From positions 868,001 through 932,000 of the forward strand of contig JACJYV010000002.1 of assembly GCA_020635905.1 (NCBI GenBank): a stretch of DNA of 64,000 nt, written 5' to 3'. Shown here piece after piece: positions 50,782 to 59,263 of the stretch (position 1 is the first letter of the stretch; every line of letters begins with the position of its first letter). The notes under the pieces are model-generated. The model ran no database searches. It saw nothing but the letters and a program-made list of their open reading frames with translations, and was not told the origin of the DNA. A program made the position numbers and the translations under genes. This DNA is from Bacteroidia bacterium. Lineage in GTDB: Bacteria; Bacteroidota; Bacteroidia; J057; JADKCL01.

Positions 50782-52107
50782 ATGATCGACCTGATCATCG
50801 ATCAACCCTCGCCCCGCATCGATTATGCCTGCGACCTGGTATTGGGCCGCATTCTGGGGGTGCGCTGGCGCACCCTCTCCCAACCTGAGCCAGGCGGCGG
50901 CCTGGCCATCTGGTACACCCCTGCCAATCCCAAAGACCGTTACCACCTGCCCTGCAATGGCTGGCTGTACGAAAAAGGGCTTCGCCCTTTCATCCCACCC
51001 ATAGAGCTGGGGCCTGTGCCCCTGCTTTTTCCCCTGCGGCATAGCCATGCCGCCATCCCCTTCGACCTGCTGGCCGCCACCTTTTACCTGGCTACAGAGT
51101 ACGCCCGCTGGCTCGAACATCCCCGCGACCCCCATGGCCGACCAGATCCTGCGGGATATTTTCCCTGGCAAAACAAACTGCACCAGCTTCCCCTGGTTCA
51201 CCACTACGCAGACCAGCTCAAAAGCTGGCTGTTGAGCCTGCAGCCTGCATTGCAGTTTCATCCACCCAAGTTTTCCTTTGAAATCGCCATTGATGTGGAC
51301 CAGCCCTGGCGCTACCTGCACCGCGATGCCCTGGTAAAAACAGGTTCCTGGTTGCGGGACCTGCTCCGCGGAAATCAGGAAGAAAATGCGGCCCGCCGCC
51401 TGGCCTTGCGCACGGGCGACGATCCCTATGCGCCTGAAAAATTCCTGGATCTGCTGCCCGTAGAAAAAACGCTCTTCTTCTTTTTGGTGGGCCGCCAAAG
51501 TCCGCACGACAACCGCTTTCCCCTTCCGCATCCCGCCTACGAAAAGCTGATCTGCCAGGTCGCAGACCGCGGATTCAGGACGGGCCTTCACCCAAGCTAC
51601 CTCAGCAGCGACCGCCCCGAAATCATTCCCGCTGAAAAAACTGCCCTGGAAAAAGTCACGGGACAAACCGTGTATGCCCGGCAGCATTTTCTCAAATATC
51701 AGTACCCCTCCACCTTTGAGGCACTGCTTGACGCAGGCATTCGCGAAGAATATTCCCTCAGCACCTTCCATGAACCCGGATTTGTGGCTGGTATGGCTGT
51801 TCCCTTTCCCTGGTTCAATCTCAAGGAAAACCAGGTGACCCAATTGATTCTCCATCCCTGCATGATCATGGACCGCACCCTGCAGCAATACATGCAGCTT
51901 CAGCCCGAAGAGGCAGCAAAGCTGATTCTGAAAATGGCGCAGCAGGTAAAGCGGGCGAATGGAAAATTTGTGCTTAACTTGCACAACGAAACCTTCAGCG
52001 AGGTGGCCGAATGGAAGGGTTGGAAATCCATGCTGATTCCCCTCATCGCCCGGCTGAAGGAAATGGAAACGGATGAAGGCAACTTACAGGCAAAATCAGG
52101 AGATTGA
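50782..52107 (+). CDS. Polysaccharide-deacetylase-like (DUF7033-type) protein
   Basis: A 441-aa cytoplasmic protein of the Bacteroidota group annotated as polysaccharide deacetylase with an N-terminal DUF7033 region. Blocks seen are IPFDLLAATFYLATEYARWL near residue 93, FEIAIDVDQPWRYLHRDALV near 168 with the D-x-D of the deacetylase fold, HPAYEKLICQVADRGFRTGL with HPSY near 258, and a late LNLHNETFSE. No signal peptide, so the substrate is probably an intracellular glycan precursor. Its 3' end overlaps the GNAT gene by 35 nt. Assignment rests on these motifs and is moderate. Confidence 0.68.
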   Translation: MIDLIIDQPSPRIDYACDLVLGRILGVRWRTLSQPEPGGGLAIWYTPANPKDRYHLPCNGWLYEKGLRPFIPPIELGPVPLLFPLRHSHAAIPFDLLAATFYLATEYARWLEHPRDPHGRPDPAGYFPWQNKLHQLPLVHHYADQLKSWLLSLQPALQFHPPKFSFEIAIDVDQPWRYLHRDALVKTGSWLRDLLRGNQEENAARRLALRTGDDPYAPEKFLDLLPVEKTLFFFLVGRQSPHDNRFPLPHPAYEKLICQVADRGFRTGLHPSYLSSDRPEIIPAEKTALEKVTGQTVYARQHFLKYQYPSTFEALLDAGIREEYSLSTFHEPGFVAGMAVPFPWFNLKENQVTQLILHPCMIMDRTLQQYMQLQPEEAAKLILKMAQQVKRANGKFVLNLHNETFSEVAEWKGWKSMLIPLIARLKEMETDEGNLQAKSGD

Positions 52108-53026
52108 CCGGGCAGAATGGGACCAGTTTGTGGCCCTTTCGCCCCAGGGAACCCTCTATTGCCTGAGCGCTTATCTGGATATCGTGGCTCCTGGTTGGTC
52201 TTTGGTTCAATTGCGCGACGAAAAAGGAATCCTGGCCGCCATTCCCCTTCACCTCAAAAAAAAAGGCGGCTACGCTGCCAGTGTCCAACCTCCCTTCAGT
52301 CAGTCGTGGGGTGTTTTGCTGCGGCCGCAGGCCGCAGGCAGTCCTTATAATACCTACCGCGACCAAAACCAGCAGGTCAAAGCCCTGCTGGACGCCTTTC
52401 CCAAAGTGGACTGGTTCGCCCACGGCTTTTCCCCCGCATTCGAATATCCCCAACCCTTCTTCTGGCAGGAATTTACCTTGCATACCCGCTACACCTGGGT
52501 CATTGATCTGGAAAAATCTGAAACGGAGTTGCTGGGCGCCATGCGCAAAACCACCCGCAATCTCATTCGCAATACCCCGGGAAAAATTGTGGAAGCCAGT
52601 TCAGAAAAGGAATTGCTGCGCCTGGTCCGTGAAAACCGCGATTCAGGCAAGGTTCTGATCGACGGAACGGCAGAAAAAATGCTGGGAAAAATTTCCCAAT
52701 GGCTATTGCAAACAGGTCTGGGCTGGATTCTGGAAGTGGAAAACGAGGGAAAAATTCAGGCCGCCGGGCTTTTTGCCAGCTTTCATGGCCGTACCTATTA
52801 TCTGATGAGCGCCAAAACACCCGGAAATGAGCGGGCGATGTCGCCTTTACTTTGGCATGCCATTTTGAAAGCGAAAAAAACTTCCCGAATTTTCGATTTC
52901 GAGGGGTCAATGCTGGAAGGAATCGAACAGTTCTTCCGCGGATTTGGCCCAAGTCCCGTTCCTTATTTATATATTGAAAAAAATCAAATTCCACAGCTTC
53001 TCAGATGGATAAAAAACTCTTTGTAG
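52073..53026 (+). CDS. GNAT/FemAB-like acyltransferase
   Basis: A 317-aa soluble protein. The arrangement of WDQFVALSPQGTLYCLSAYL near residue 16, an interdomain DLEKSETELLGAMRKTTRNL near 146, and GWILEVENEGKIQAAGLFAS near 220 with YLMSAKTPGNERAMSPLLWH near 243, is that of double-GNAT FemAB-like proteins (GNAT_acetyltransf_6 group). Such enzymes transfer acyl or aminoacyl groups, often to cell-wall or polysaccharide precursors, which fits the coupled deacetylase-like gene. It overlaps that gene by 35 nt and overlaps upp by 22 nt, so all three are one transcript. Confidence 0.75.
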   Translation: MKATYRQNQEIDRAEWDQFVALSPQGTLYCLSAYLDIVAPGWSLVQLRDEKGILAAIPLHLKKKGGYAASVQPPFSQSWGVLLRPQAAGSPYNTYRDQNQQVKALLDAFPKVDWFAHGFSPAFEYPQPFFWQEFTLHTRYTWVIDLEKSETELLGAMRKTTRNLIRNTPGKIVEASSEKELLRLVRENRDSGKVLIDGTAEKMLGKISQWLLQTGLGWILEVENEGKIQAAGLFASFHGRTYYLMSAKTPGNERAMSPLLWHAILKAKKTSRIFDFEGSMLEGIEQFFRGFGPSPVPYLYIEKNQIPQLLRWIKNSL

Positions 53027-53661
53027 CCGACCGTCAAAATTCGATCTTCAACCAGATCATGAGCGAATTGCGTGATGAGGTGATCCAGCAGGACCGGGCC
53101 CGCTTTCGCAGAAATATTGAAAGGGCTTCGCAAATCCTTGCCTATGAAATGAGCAAGGAATTTGTTTTTGAATCGCGGGAAGTAACCACTCCACTGGGTA
53201 CCCTCGACATGAATCTTCCCTCGCGCCCACCCGTGATCATCTCCGTGCTGCGTGCGGGCGTACCCATGCACAACGGTCTGCTCGAAACCTTCGACCGCGC
53301 CGACAGCGGCTTTGTTTCCGCTTACCGCTACCATACCAAAGGCAATGAGTTCATCGTCAAAGTGGAATACCTTTCCTCGCCTTCCCTCGAAGGACGCACC
53401 CTTATCCTGGCCGATCCCATGGTGGCCACGGGCAAAAGCATGGTGTTGAGTTACGAAACCCTGGTCGATCAGTACGGGGTACCCGATCAGACCTTCATTG
53501 CGGGCATCATTGGCAGCGAACAGGGGGTGGATTATGTGCGGCGCAAAGTGCCCTCTGCACACCTTTATATAGGTTCGATCGACAAAGAACTTACTGCGAA
53601 AGCCTACATTGTGCCCGGTTTGGGGGATGCAGGCGACCTGGCTTTTGGCAGCAAAAGCTAA
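53005..53661 (+). CDS. upp: Uracil phosphoribosyltransferase
   Basis: The pyrimidine-salvage enzyme converting uracil and PRPP to UMP. At 218 aa it has typical length. Signatures are PVIISVLRAGVPMHNGLLE near residue 77, the PRPP-binding loop TLILADPMVATGKSMVLSYE near 133, and the uracil-binding C-terminal IVPGLGDAGDLAFGS. Its start lies inside the preceding GNAT gene (22-nt overlap), so translation is coupled to it. That is an odd partner for a salvage gene and the grouping may just reflect compaction. Confidence 0.95.
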   Translation: MDKKLFVADRQNSIFNQIMSELRDEVIQQDRARFRRNIERASQILAYEMSKEFVFESREVTTPLGTLDMNLPSRPPVIISVLRAGVPMHNGLLETFDRADSGFVSAYRYHTKGNEFIVKVEYLSSPSLEGRTLILADPMVATGKSMVLSYETLVDQYGVPDQTFIAGIIGSEQGVDYVRRKVPSAHLYIGSIDKELTAKAYIVPGLGDAGDLAFGSKS

Positions 53662-53750
53662 TCCGTTTCTTTCTTGAATTTTGCCGCTGATTAAACGAAC
53701 TTTGCAATCCCCTGCAACGTATCCGGGTGTGTTATTGCTCCGCAGGAAAA

Positions 53751-54224
53751 ATGGAGATTCTTGAATTCATTTCGGTCATGGCCCTGAGCGCATTCAAAAT
53801 GGTGCCGGGATATGCCCTTGCCAAAGGCGGGTACGACATGACCGTGTTCGAGACTTTCCTTTCCGTGGGGCTGGGCGGCATGATTGGAATTTCGATTTAC
53901 ACCTACTTTGGGGCCAAAATCAGAACCTATTTTCAGAATCGCAGCAAGGCCCGTTCAAATCAGAAGCCGCTTGACCGCAAAAAAATCAAACGGCTGCGTC
54001 GCATGATCAAAATCTGGCGCCGCTTCGGGATCTGGGGGATTGCTTTTCTCACCCCGCCCATTCTTTCACCTCCCTTTGGGACGGCCATTTCCCTGGCTTT
54101 TGGCGAAAAATCCTATCGCATCATCATCTTTCTGGGCATCAGCACCCTGCTTTGGGCCTTTGCTTTCGCTTTTTTCGGGGATTTGATCACCCAATCCATC
54201 CCATTTCTCAACTCTCCCAATTGA
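53751..54224 (+). CDS. Small integral membrane protein, possibly small multidrug-export-like
   Basis: A 157-aa membrane protein with about four hydrophobic segments: EILEFISVMALSAFKMVPGY, TFLSVGLGGMIGISIYTYF, FGIWGIAFLTPPILSPPFG and IIIFLGISTLLWAFAFAFFG. A strongly basic cytoplasmic loop sits between the second and third (SKARSNQKPLDRKKIKRLRR). The twin proline-glycine turns MVPGYALAKGG and TPPILSPPFGTAIS resemble the PF06695 small multidrug export / DedA-like fold. The match is weak. The ATG at 53751 is chosen because the upstream start adds a short Cys-rich tail. Its TGA overlaps the TTG start of the next gene. Confidence 0.6.
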   Translation: MEILEFISVMALSAFKMVPGYALAKGGYDMTVFETFLSVGLGGMIGISIYTYFGAKIRTYFQNRSKARSNQKPLDRKKIKRLRRMIKIWRRFGIWGIAFLTPPILSPPFGTAISLAFGEKSYRIIIFLGISTLLWAFAFAFFGDLITQSIPFLNSPN

Positions 54225-54922
54225 ATACGCCAGGACCATTTCGCCATATCTTTTTCGACCTGGACCACACACTTTGGGACTTTGAAGCCAATTCTGCCGC
54301 CACCCTGGAAGACCTTTTTAAGCGCTACCGTCGCCACATTGGCACGGAAACTGATTTTGATGCCTTTTATTTCCATTATTCCCACGTGAATAAAAACCTC
54401 TGGGCGCTTTACCGCGAAGACAAAATCAGCCAGTCTTTCCTGCGCTCCCGCCGTTTTCCCGAGGCTTTTGAAAAAATGGGTTTCACAGCACAGCCCTGGA
54501 TGGATGAATTTGGCGATGCCTATATAAAGGAGTGTCCCACCCAGGGGCGCCTCATGGACCAGGCCATTCCAGTGCTTGATCGCCTGAAGGAAAAGTATTC
54601 CCTCCACATCATCACCAACGGATTCGACGAAACCCAGGGTACCAAACTCAGGTCATCGGGGCTTGAACCGTACTTTCAGCATGTGATTACCTCTCAAATG
54701 GCGGCGGCCAAGAAGCCCAACCCCGTGATTTTTGAATTTGCCCTGCAGTTGGCGGGTGCGAGGCGGGAAGAAAGTGCCTTTGTGGGCGACGATTATGAGG
54801 CCGACGTAATAGGAGGTCTCGAATTTGGAATTTTTACCGTGTTTTTTAATCCAGATGGGAAAACTAACCCACTGAAATCTCCTGAAGTGAGAAATTTGAT
54901 CGACTTGGAACGGTATTTTTGA
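54221..54922 (+). CDS. YjjG-type HAD nucleotidase (noncanonical pyrimidine nucleotidase)
   Basis: A HAD-superfamily phosphatase, probably dephosphorylating unusual pyrimidine nucleoside monophosphates. HAD motif I is HIFFDLDHTLWDFEANSAA near residue 9, with the nucleophile and acid as DxD. Motif II Thr is in LHIITNGFDETQGTKL near 125, motif III Lys in ITSQMAAAKKPNPVIFEFA near 155, and motif IV is ESAFVGDDYEADVIGG near 187. The start is TTG within a TTGA overlap with the upstream stop, giving 233 aa, close to family length. The next upstream ATG lies 70 nt inside the neighbouring gene and is less likely. Confidence 0.88.
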   Translation: MNTPGPFRHIFFDLDHTLWDFEANSAATLEDLFKRYRRHIGTETDFDAFYFHYSHVNKNLWALYREDKISQSFLRSRRFPEAFEKMGFTAQPWMDEFGDAYIKECPTQGRLMDQAIPVLDRLKEKYSLHIITNGFDETQGTKLRSSGLEPYFQHVITSQMAAAKKPNPVIFEFALQLAGARREESAFVGDDYEADVIGGLEFGIFTVFFNPDGKTNPLKSPEVRNLIDLERYF

Positions 54923-55119
54923 TTTTTAAGGGGGTTGATTTTGGAAAAGGGAATTTATGTCGGGGTAAAGGGGGATTGCAAAGTGGAAAAATTAACCCAA
55001 AATTCATTTCGATCGCAAAATTCAGATAGGTGCAGTGTAAATGTGGATAAATTTGGTCTGTTCTGGTTTTTGGGTGGGTAAATTTTTTGATTTTCATGTT
55101 TTTGTGTTGTGGAATTGCT

Positions 55120-55127
55120 TACTTTTG
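55120..55127 (+). promoter_or_regulatory. Bacteroidota -7 element (TACTTTTG) for glnN
   Basis: Exact TAnnTTTG match 42 nt before the glnN ATG. A TTTTTG lies about 15 nt further upstream, slightly closer than the usual -33 element. Confidence 0.5.
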
Positions 55128-55169
55128 CGGCAACAAATATTGACTTTCTTAAATTAACCGGTCAAAAAC

Positions 55170-57356
55170 ATGGAAAATACCCGCCACAAGGCATTAGAGG
55201 TGATTCAGTCGCGGAAACCTTCGGTTTCCGCCAAACCAGTTGAAAAAGTTTCCGAAATCTTCGGACAACACGTGTTCACCCTGGAAAAGATGAAAACTTA
55301 TCTGGAGCGTGACATTTACGACCAAATGGCCTACATCATTGAGCACGGTGAAACCCTCGACCGCAGCATCGCGGACAAAGTGGCCAACGCGATCAAGATC
55401 TGGGCCATGGAAAAAGGCGCCACTCACTATACCCACTGGTTCCAACCCCTGACCGGCCTTACTGCAGAAAAGCACGATGCTTTCTTCGATCTGGAAAAAG
55501 GCGAGCCTGTGGAGCGCTTTTCGGGTGGAAACCTGGCCCAGGCCGAGCCTGATGCCTCTTCCTTCCCCTCTGGCGGCATCCGCAACACCTTTGAAGCCCG
55601 CGGTTACACCGCCTGGGATCCCAGCAGCCCGGCATTTATCTTTGAAAACCGTTTTGGCAAGACCCTTTGCATCCCCACCATCTTCGTATCCTACACGGGC
55701 GAAGCCCTCGACTTCAAAGCGCCTCTGCTGAAGTCCATGGAAGCCCTCAACCAGGCCGCCGTCCCTGTTTGCCAGCTGTTCGACCGCAATATCACCCGCG
55801 TGGTGGCCACCCTCGGCGCCGAGCAGGAATATTTTTTGGTGGATCGTTCCCTTTATGACCTCCGTCCCGACCTCGTACTGACCGGCCGCACCCTGCTCGG
55901 ACACCGTCCGGCCCGGGGCCAGCAGCTCGACGACCACTACTTTGGCTCCATTTCTGAGCGCGTGTTCGCCTTCATGAAAGAGTTTGAGACCGAAGCTTAT
56001 AAGCTGGGAATTCCCCTGACCACCCGCCACAACGAGGTTGCACCCAGCCAGTTTGAGTGCGCTCCCATTTTCGAAGAGATCAACGTGGCTGTGGACCACA
56101 ACCAGCTGCTGATGGACCTGATGGACCGCGTGGCCAGCAACCACAATTTCAAAGTGTTGCTGCACGAAAAACCTTTTGCTGGCATCAACGGATCGGGTAA
56201 GCACAACAACTGGTCGATGGGAACCAATACAGGCAAAAACCTGCTTTCTCCTGGTTCCAATCCCAAGGACAACCTCATGTTCCTGACCTTCTTTGTGAAT
56301 ATCATCAAAGCGGTGCATGACCATGCTGACCTGCTCCGCGCCTCCATCGCTTCGGCCAGCAACGACCACCGTCTGGGCGCCAACGAAGCTCCTCCCGCCA
56401 TTATCTCGGCTTTCATTGGTTCTCAGCTGACCGAAATTCTCGACGAACTTGAGAAACCCAGCCGCAAAAAGCTGGACAATTCGCCCAAATCCTACCTGAA
56501 GCTGGGCATCAGCAAGATTCCTGAGATCCTGCTCGACAACACGGACCGCAACCGTACCTCGCCTTTTGCATTCACGGGCAATAAATTCGAATTCCGCGCG
56601 GTGGGCTCTTCAGCCAATAACTCCGCTCCTATGACCGTGCTCAATACCATTGTGGCCGATCAGTTGGTGGAATTCAAAAAGACCCTGGAACGCAAAACCA
56701 CCCGGGGCAAGAAAAAGGAAACTGCCATTCTGGAAATCCTGCGTGCCTACATCAAAGACAGTAAAAATGTGCGTTTTGAAGGAAACGGATACAGCCAGGA
56801 GTGGGTGGAAGAAGCCGAGCGCCGCGGTTTGTCCAACATCAAAAAGACTCCCCGCGCCCTGGATGCCTACGTGACGGATTCCTCTCTGCATCTGTTTGCC
56901 CGCAGAAACATCTTTACTCCCAAAGAAGCCCATGCCCGCCACGACATCATGCTGGACCACTACATTATGAAGGTGCAGATTGAGGCCCGCGTGCTGGGAG
57001 ATTTGTGCATGAATCAGGTGATTCCCGCCACCATTTCCTACCTGAATCAGTTACTGAGCAATGTTCAGGCCATGAAAGCGGCTGGTTTGGATAAATCACT
57101 TTACGCGGCTCAGACCGAGTTGGTAAGTGAAATTTCAGGTCACCTGAATGCCGTGAAAACCAAAGTGGATCAGTTGGTGGAAAGCCGCAAAAAGGCCAAT
57201 TCCATTGCAGGAACCCGCGACCGCGCCATCGCCTACGCCGACGAGGTGCTGCCCTTCATTGCCGAGATCCGTTACCACGGCGACAAGCTGGAGTCTCTGG
57301 TTTCTGACGAGCTTTGGCCGCTGCCCAAGTACCGCGAAATGCTTTTCCTGCGCTAA
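55170..57356 (+). CDS. glnN: Glutamine synthetase type III
   Basis: GSIII makes glutamine from glutamate, ammonia and ATP. At 728 aa it has the length of the GlnN class common in Bacteroidota. Diagnostic segments are THYTHWFQPLTGLTAEKHD near residue 80, EPDASSFPSGGIRNTFEARG near 126, the metal-site ATLGAEQEYFLVDRSLYDLR near 212, TTRHNEVAPSQFECAPIFEE near 280, the ATP/glutamate loop INGSGKHNNWSMGTNTGKNL near 340, and RTSPFAFTGNKFEFRAVGSS near 460. It is monocistronic, with its own promoter element and terminator. No PII or ntrC gene is nearby. Confidence 0.97.
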   Translation: MENTRHKALEVIQSRKPSVSAKPVEKVSEIFGQHVFTLEKMKTYLERDIYDQMAYIIEHGETLDRSIADKVANAIKIWAMEKGATHYTHWFQPLTGLTAEKHDAFFDLEKGEPVERFSGGNLAQAEPDASSFPSGGIRNTFEARGYTAWDPSSPAFIFENRFGKTLCIPTIFVSYTGEALDFKAPLLKSMEALNQAAVPVCQLFDRNITRVVATLGAEQEYFLVDRSLYDLRPDLVLTGRTLLGHRPARGQQLDDHYFGSISERVFAFMKEFETEAYKLGIPLTTRHNEVAPSQFECAPIFEEINVAVDHNQLLMDLMDRVASNHNFKVLLHEKPFAGINGSGKHNNWSMGTNTGKNLLSPGSNPKDNLMFLTFFVNIIKAVHDHADLLRASIASASNDHRLGANEAPPAIISAFIGSQLTEILDELEKPSRKKLDNSPKSYLKLGISKIPEILLDNTDRNRTSPFAFTGNKFEFRAVGSSANNSAPMTVLNTIVADQLVEFKKTLERKTTRGKKKETAILEILRAYIKDSKNVRFEGNGYSQEWVEEAERRGLSNIKKTPRALDAYVTDSSLHLFARRNIFTPKEAHARHDIMLDHYIMKVQIEARVLGDLCMNQVIPATISYLNQLLSNVQAMKAAGLDKSLYAAQTELVSEISGHLNAVKTKVDQLVESRKKANSIAGTRDRAIAYADEVLPFIAEIRYHGDKLESLVSDELWPLPKYREMLFLR

Positions 57357-57814
57357 GCAATTGGAAAATATGAAAACAGGAAACGGCTCCTTCGGGGGCC
57401 GTTTTTTTATTACCTGTCATTTTTTCAACACAAAGACACGAAGTTCGCAAAGTTTTTTTAGGGGAAAGCTTCAGTTTGGGGGTATTAGCTGGAGTGGTTT
57501 TTTTAACACAGAGAACCACAGAGCCCAGTTTGGTGGTCAGGAGGTTTTTTAGTGAAAATCTTCCGCTTTTTTGGTGGTTTTTAACACAATAGGGCACGAA
57601 GGGACACAAAGAACCCAAAATTTTATAAGTCCTTTTATAGAAATTTAAATGGGATTTCTGAACTCAATATACTTTAATACCAAAATCCACTTCAGGGAAT
57701 CTCTAAAACAAAGAAGATCAAGGCGGGCGCAGGTGAAGAAAGCGCAGTTTACTCGGGTAAATGAGCATTTCTGAGCCAAGTCCAACGCAGAGATTCGCAG
57801 TTTTAGAGGTTCCC
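57357..57814. other. 458-bp intergenic region: terminator, ACACAGAGAAC-type degenerate repeats, MITE-like element
   Basis: After the glnN terminator, three stretches read like degenerate copies of an A/C/G-rich phrase (CACAAAGACACGAAGTTCGC, ACACAGAGAACCACAGAG, CACGAAGGGACACAAAGAAC), each preceded by TTAACAC or similar. The last 120 bp are the MITE-like repeat. No gene seen. Confidence 0.6.
57381..57408 (+). terminator. Rho-independent terminator of glnN
   Basis: AAACGGCTCC / GGGGCCGTTT stem with a TTCG tetraloop and T-run, 25 nt after the stop. Confidence 0.92.
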
Positions 57815-57815
57815 C
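57694..57815 (+). repeat. MITE-like dispersed repeat, copy B (intact ends)
   Basis: A 122-bp element with 16-bp terminal inverted repeats: AGGGAATCTCTAAAAC at the left and its inverse GTTTTAGAGGTTCCC at the right (15 of 16 matching). The interior carries a small palindrome, TTTACTCGGGTAAA, and no gene. It matches 6224-6341. The right end runs into the stop codon of the VanX-like gene. Confidence 0.8.
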
Positions 57816-58594
57816 TATTCGATCATCTTATACTTCGCCTTTACCTCGTCAGACAGGAGAGCCAAAAAATGCCACCACTCGGTGTGGATGCCAAAAAATC
57901 CGGCGCGGCGCATCACATCGCGCAGCAGATCACGGTTAGCCACCTGCTCAGGCTTGAGCTCGCCGCTGGCCAGCATTTTTGCTTCCAGCTGAGGTTGGGC
58001 CAGAGGCCCAAAAAAGTCGAAGGGGGTGCCCATGTCGAGTTCGTGGTTCTGTCCGTCCACGATGGTGAGGTCCACGGCCATGCCGTAATTGTGGATGGAG
58101 CCCTCCCAGGGATTGGCCACATAATTGCGCTTGAAAGGAATGTCGAGGGTATCCCACATGATAAACTGAACCCGGCGGGGACGGCAGCCATCAAAGACTT
58201 TGAGGTTGTAATCGGGATGAATTTCATGGAGCAGTTGCTGGGCTTTGCCCAGCTTTTGAGCGGCCAGGGGGCGTAAAAAGGCTTTATTCAAATCCCCGTA
58301 CACATCCATCCCCATGAAATTGTCTGTGGTGCTGTATTTCAGATCCACCCGGATATTGGGATCCACGGTTTGCACATCCACCAGGCCCGAATCGATCATG
58401 GTCTGTTCATAAGCTGAAACAGGGGTGGGCTCAGATTTGGAAAAAACCGTGTCGGGGATGCTGTCGGGTAATTGATCGGCCACAATTTGTTCCTTTGAGG
58501 TGGGATCTGTACCTACTTTTCTTTTTTCACCTTGCTGGCAGGAGTTCAACAAAATCAGGAGGGACGATATGAAAAGGAATGCTCTGAAACTCAT
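57815..58594 (-). CDS. VanX-like D-Ala-D-Ala dipeptidase lipoprotein (peptidase M15D)
   Basis: A 259-aa predicted lipoprotein: MSFRAFLFISSLLILLNSC has a lipobox Cys19. The catalytic domain (about 75-259) has LKYSTTDNFMGMDVYG near 85, the zinc motif SIHNYGMAVDLTIVDG near 166 (SxHxxGxAxD), and the catalytic Glu and third zinc His in GIHTEWWHFL near 239. The family cleaves D-alanyl-D-alanine, for cell-wall recycling or glycopeptide resistance. No vanH/vanA neighbours, so recycling is likelier. It follows the small lipoprotein gene by 6 nt. Its stop codon coincides with the end of a MITE-like repeat. Confidence 0.9.
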   Translation of the reverse strand: MSFRAFLFISSLLILLNSCQQGEKRKVGTDPTSKEQIVADQLPDSIPDTVFSKSEPTPVSAYEQTMIDSGLVDVQTVDPNIRVDLKYSTTDNFMGMDVYGDLNKAFLRPLAAQKLGKAQQLLHEIHPDYNLKVFDGCRPRRVQFIMWDTLDIPFKRNYVANPWEGSIHNYGMAVDLTIVDGQNHELDMGTPFDFFGPLAQPQLEAKMLASGELKPEQVANRDLLRDVMRRAGFFGIHTEWWHFLALLSDEVKAKYKMIE

Positions 58595-58600
58595 GCAAAA

Positions 58601-59170
58601 TCACTTCACTTCCATATCATAATTCGTATAAATGCCCAGTTTGTCGGTCAGGGAGCGCAAAACGCGGTTGTGGGTGGCCACCATGGCCTCCATTTCTTTG
58701 GAGGCAGAGTCCAGATCTGCATTCAGGTCGCCCCAGGTTTTTTTGAACTGTGTCAGGTCAGTGGTGGCAATTCCTTCGGCAATATCTCCGTCCATCACCT
58801 TTTTTTCCCACTCGTTGAAAGAAGGCACAGCTTCAGAATAAATCTTTTTTTGGTTGTCGTAATTCACCCGAAAAGAATCCAGTTGGGTGATCAGCTCCTC
58901 GTAGGCCGTAATGTCGCGGTAATAAGTCCCGGTTTTGAGGGTGTCTGAGATTTGTCCCAGCAACGGTTTCACCTCGTTAAAATCCTTCTGGAAGCGGGCT
59001 TCCATTTGCACCAGATTTCGATCCACGAAATTGAGTTTATTGCCCACGGTGGTCCATTTGGGACCAAAAGTCTTGATCTGGTTGACCAGTTTGATGTCCA
59101 CTTCGTTGCAGGCAAAGAAGGTCAGCACCAGGGTAAGGGCAGGCAAAAGCCAGGAGATTTTCAGCTTCAT
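58601..59170 (-). CDS. Helical lipoprotein of unknown function
   Basis: A 189-aa predicted lipoprotein: MKLKISWLLPALTLVLTFFAC with lipobox Cys21. The mature part is almost all amphipathic helix with likely coiled coil (VGNKLNFVDRNLVQMEARFQ, DLNADLDSASKEMEAMVATH). No family was recognised. The stop is 6 nt before the VanX-like gene, so the two form an operon, and both products would sit on the inner leaflet of the outer membrane or the periplasmic face. A link to peptidoglycan is a guess from that pairing. Confidence 0.75.
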   Translation of the reverse strand: MKLKISWLLPALTLVLTFFACNEVDIKLVNQIKTFGPKWTTVGNKLNFVDRNLVQMEARFQKDFNEVKPLLGQISDTLKTGTYYRDITAYEELITQLDSFRVNYDNQKKIYSEAVPSFNEWEKKVMDGDIAEGIATTDLTQFKKTWGDLNADLDSASKEMEAMVATHNRVLRSLTDKLGIYTNYDMEVK

Positions 59171-59263
59171 AGCGTAAAAGCATTAAGGGCGTATCCAGAG
59201 GATATGGCAAGAATAACAAAAGAGAAGGATTAAAAAAAGCCTGATCAGGTGAATTTCAGGGGA

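Noticed and set aside
50707..51984. 425-codon minus-strand frame opposite the deacetylase-like gene
   Set aside because: Overlaps two coupled plus-strand genes and has no recognisable domain.
55194..56369. 391-codon minus-strand frame opposite glnN
   Set aside because: Antisense to an unmistakable glutamine synthetase; no family features.
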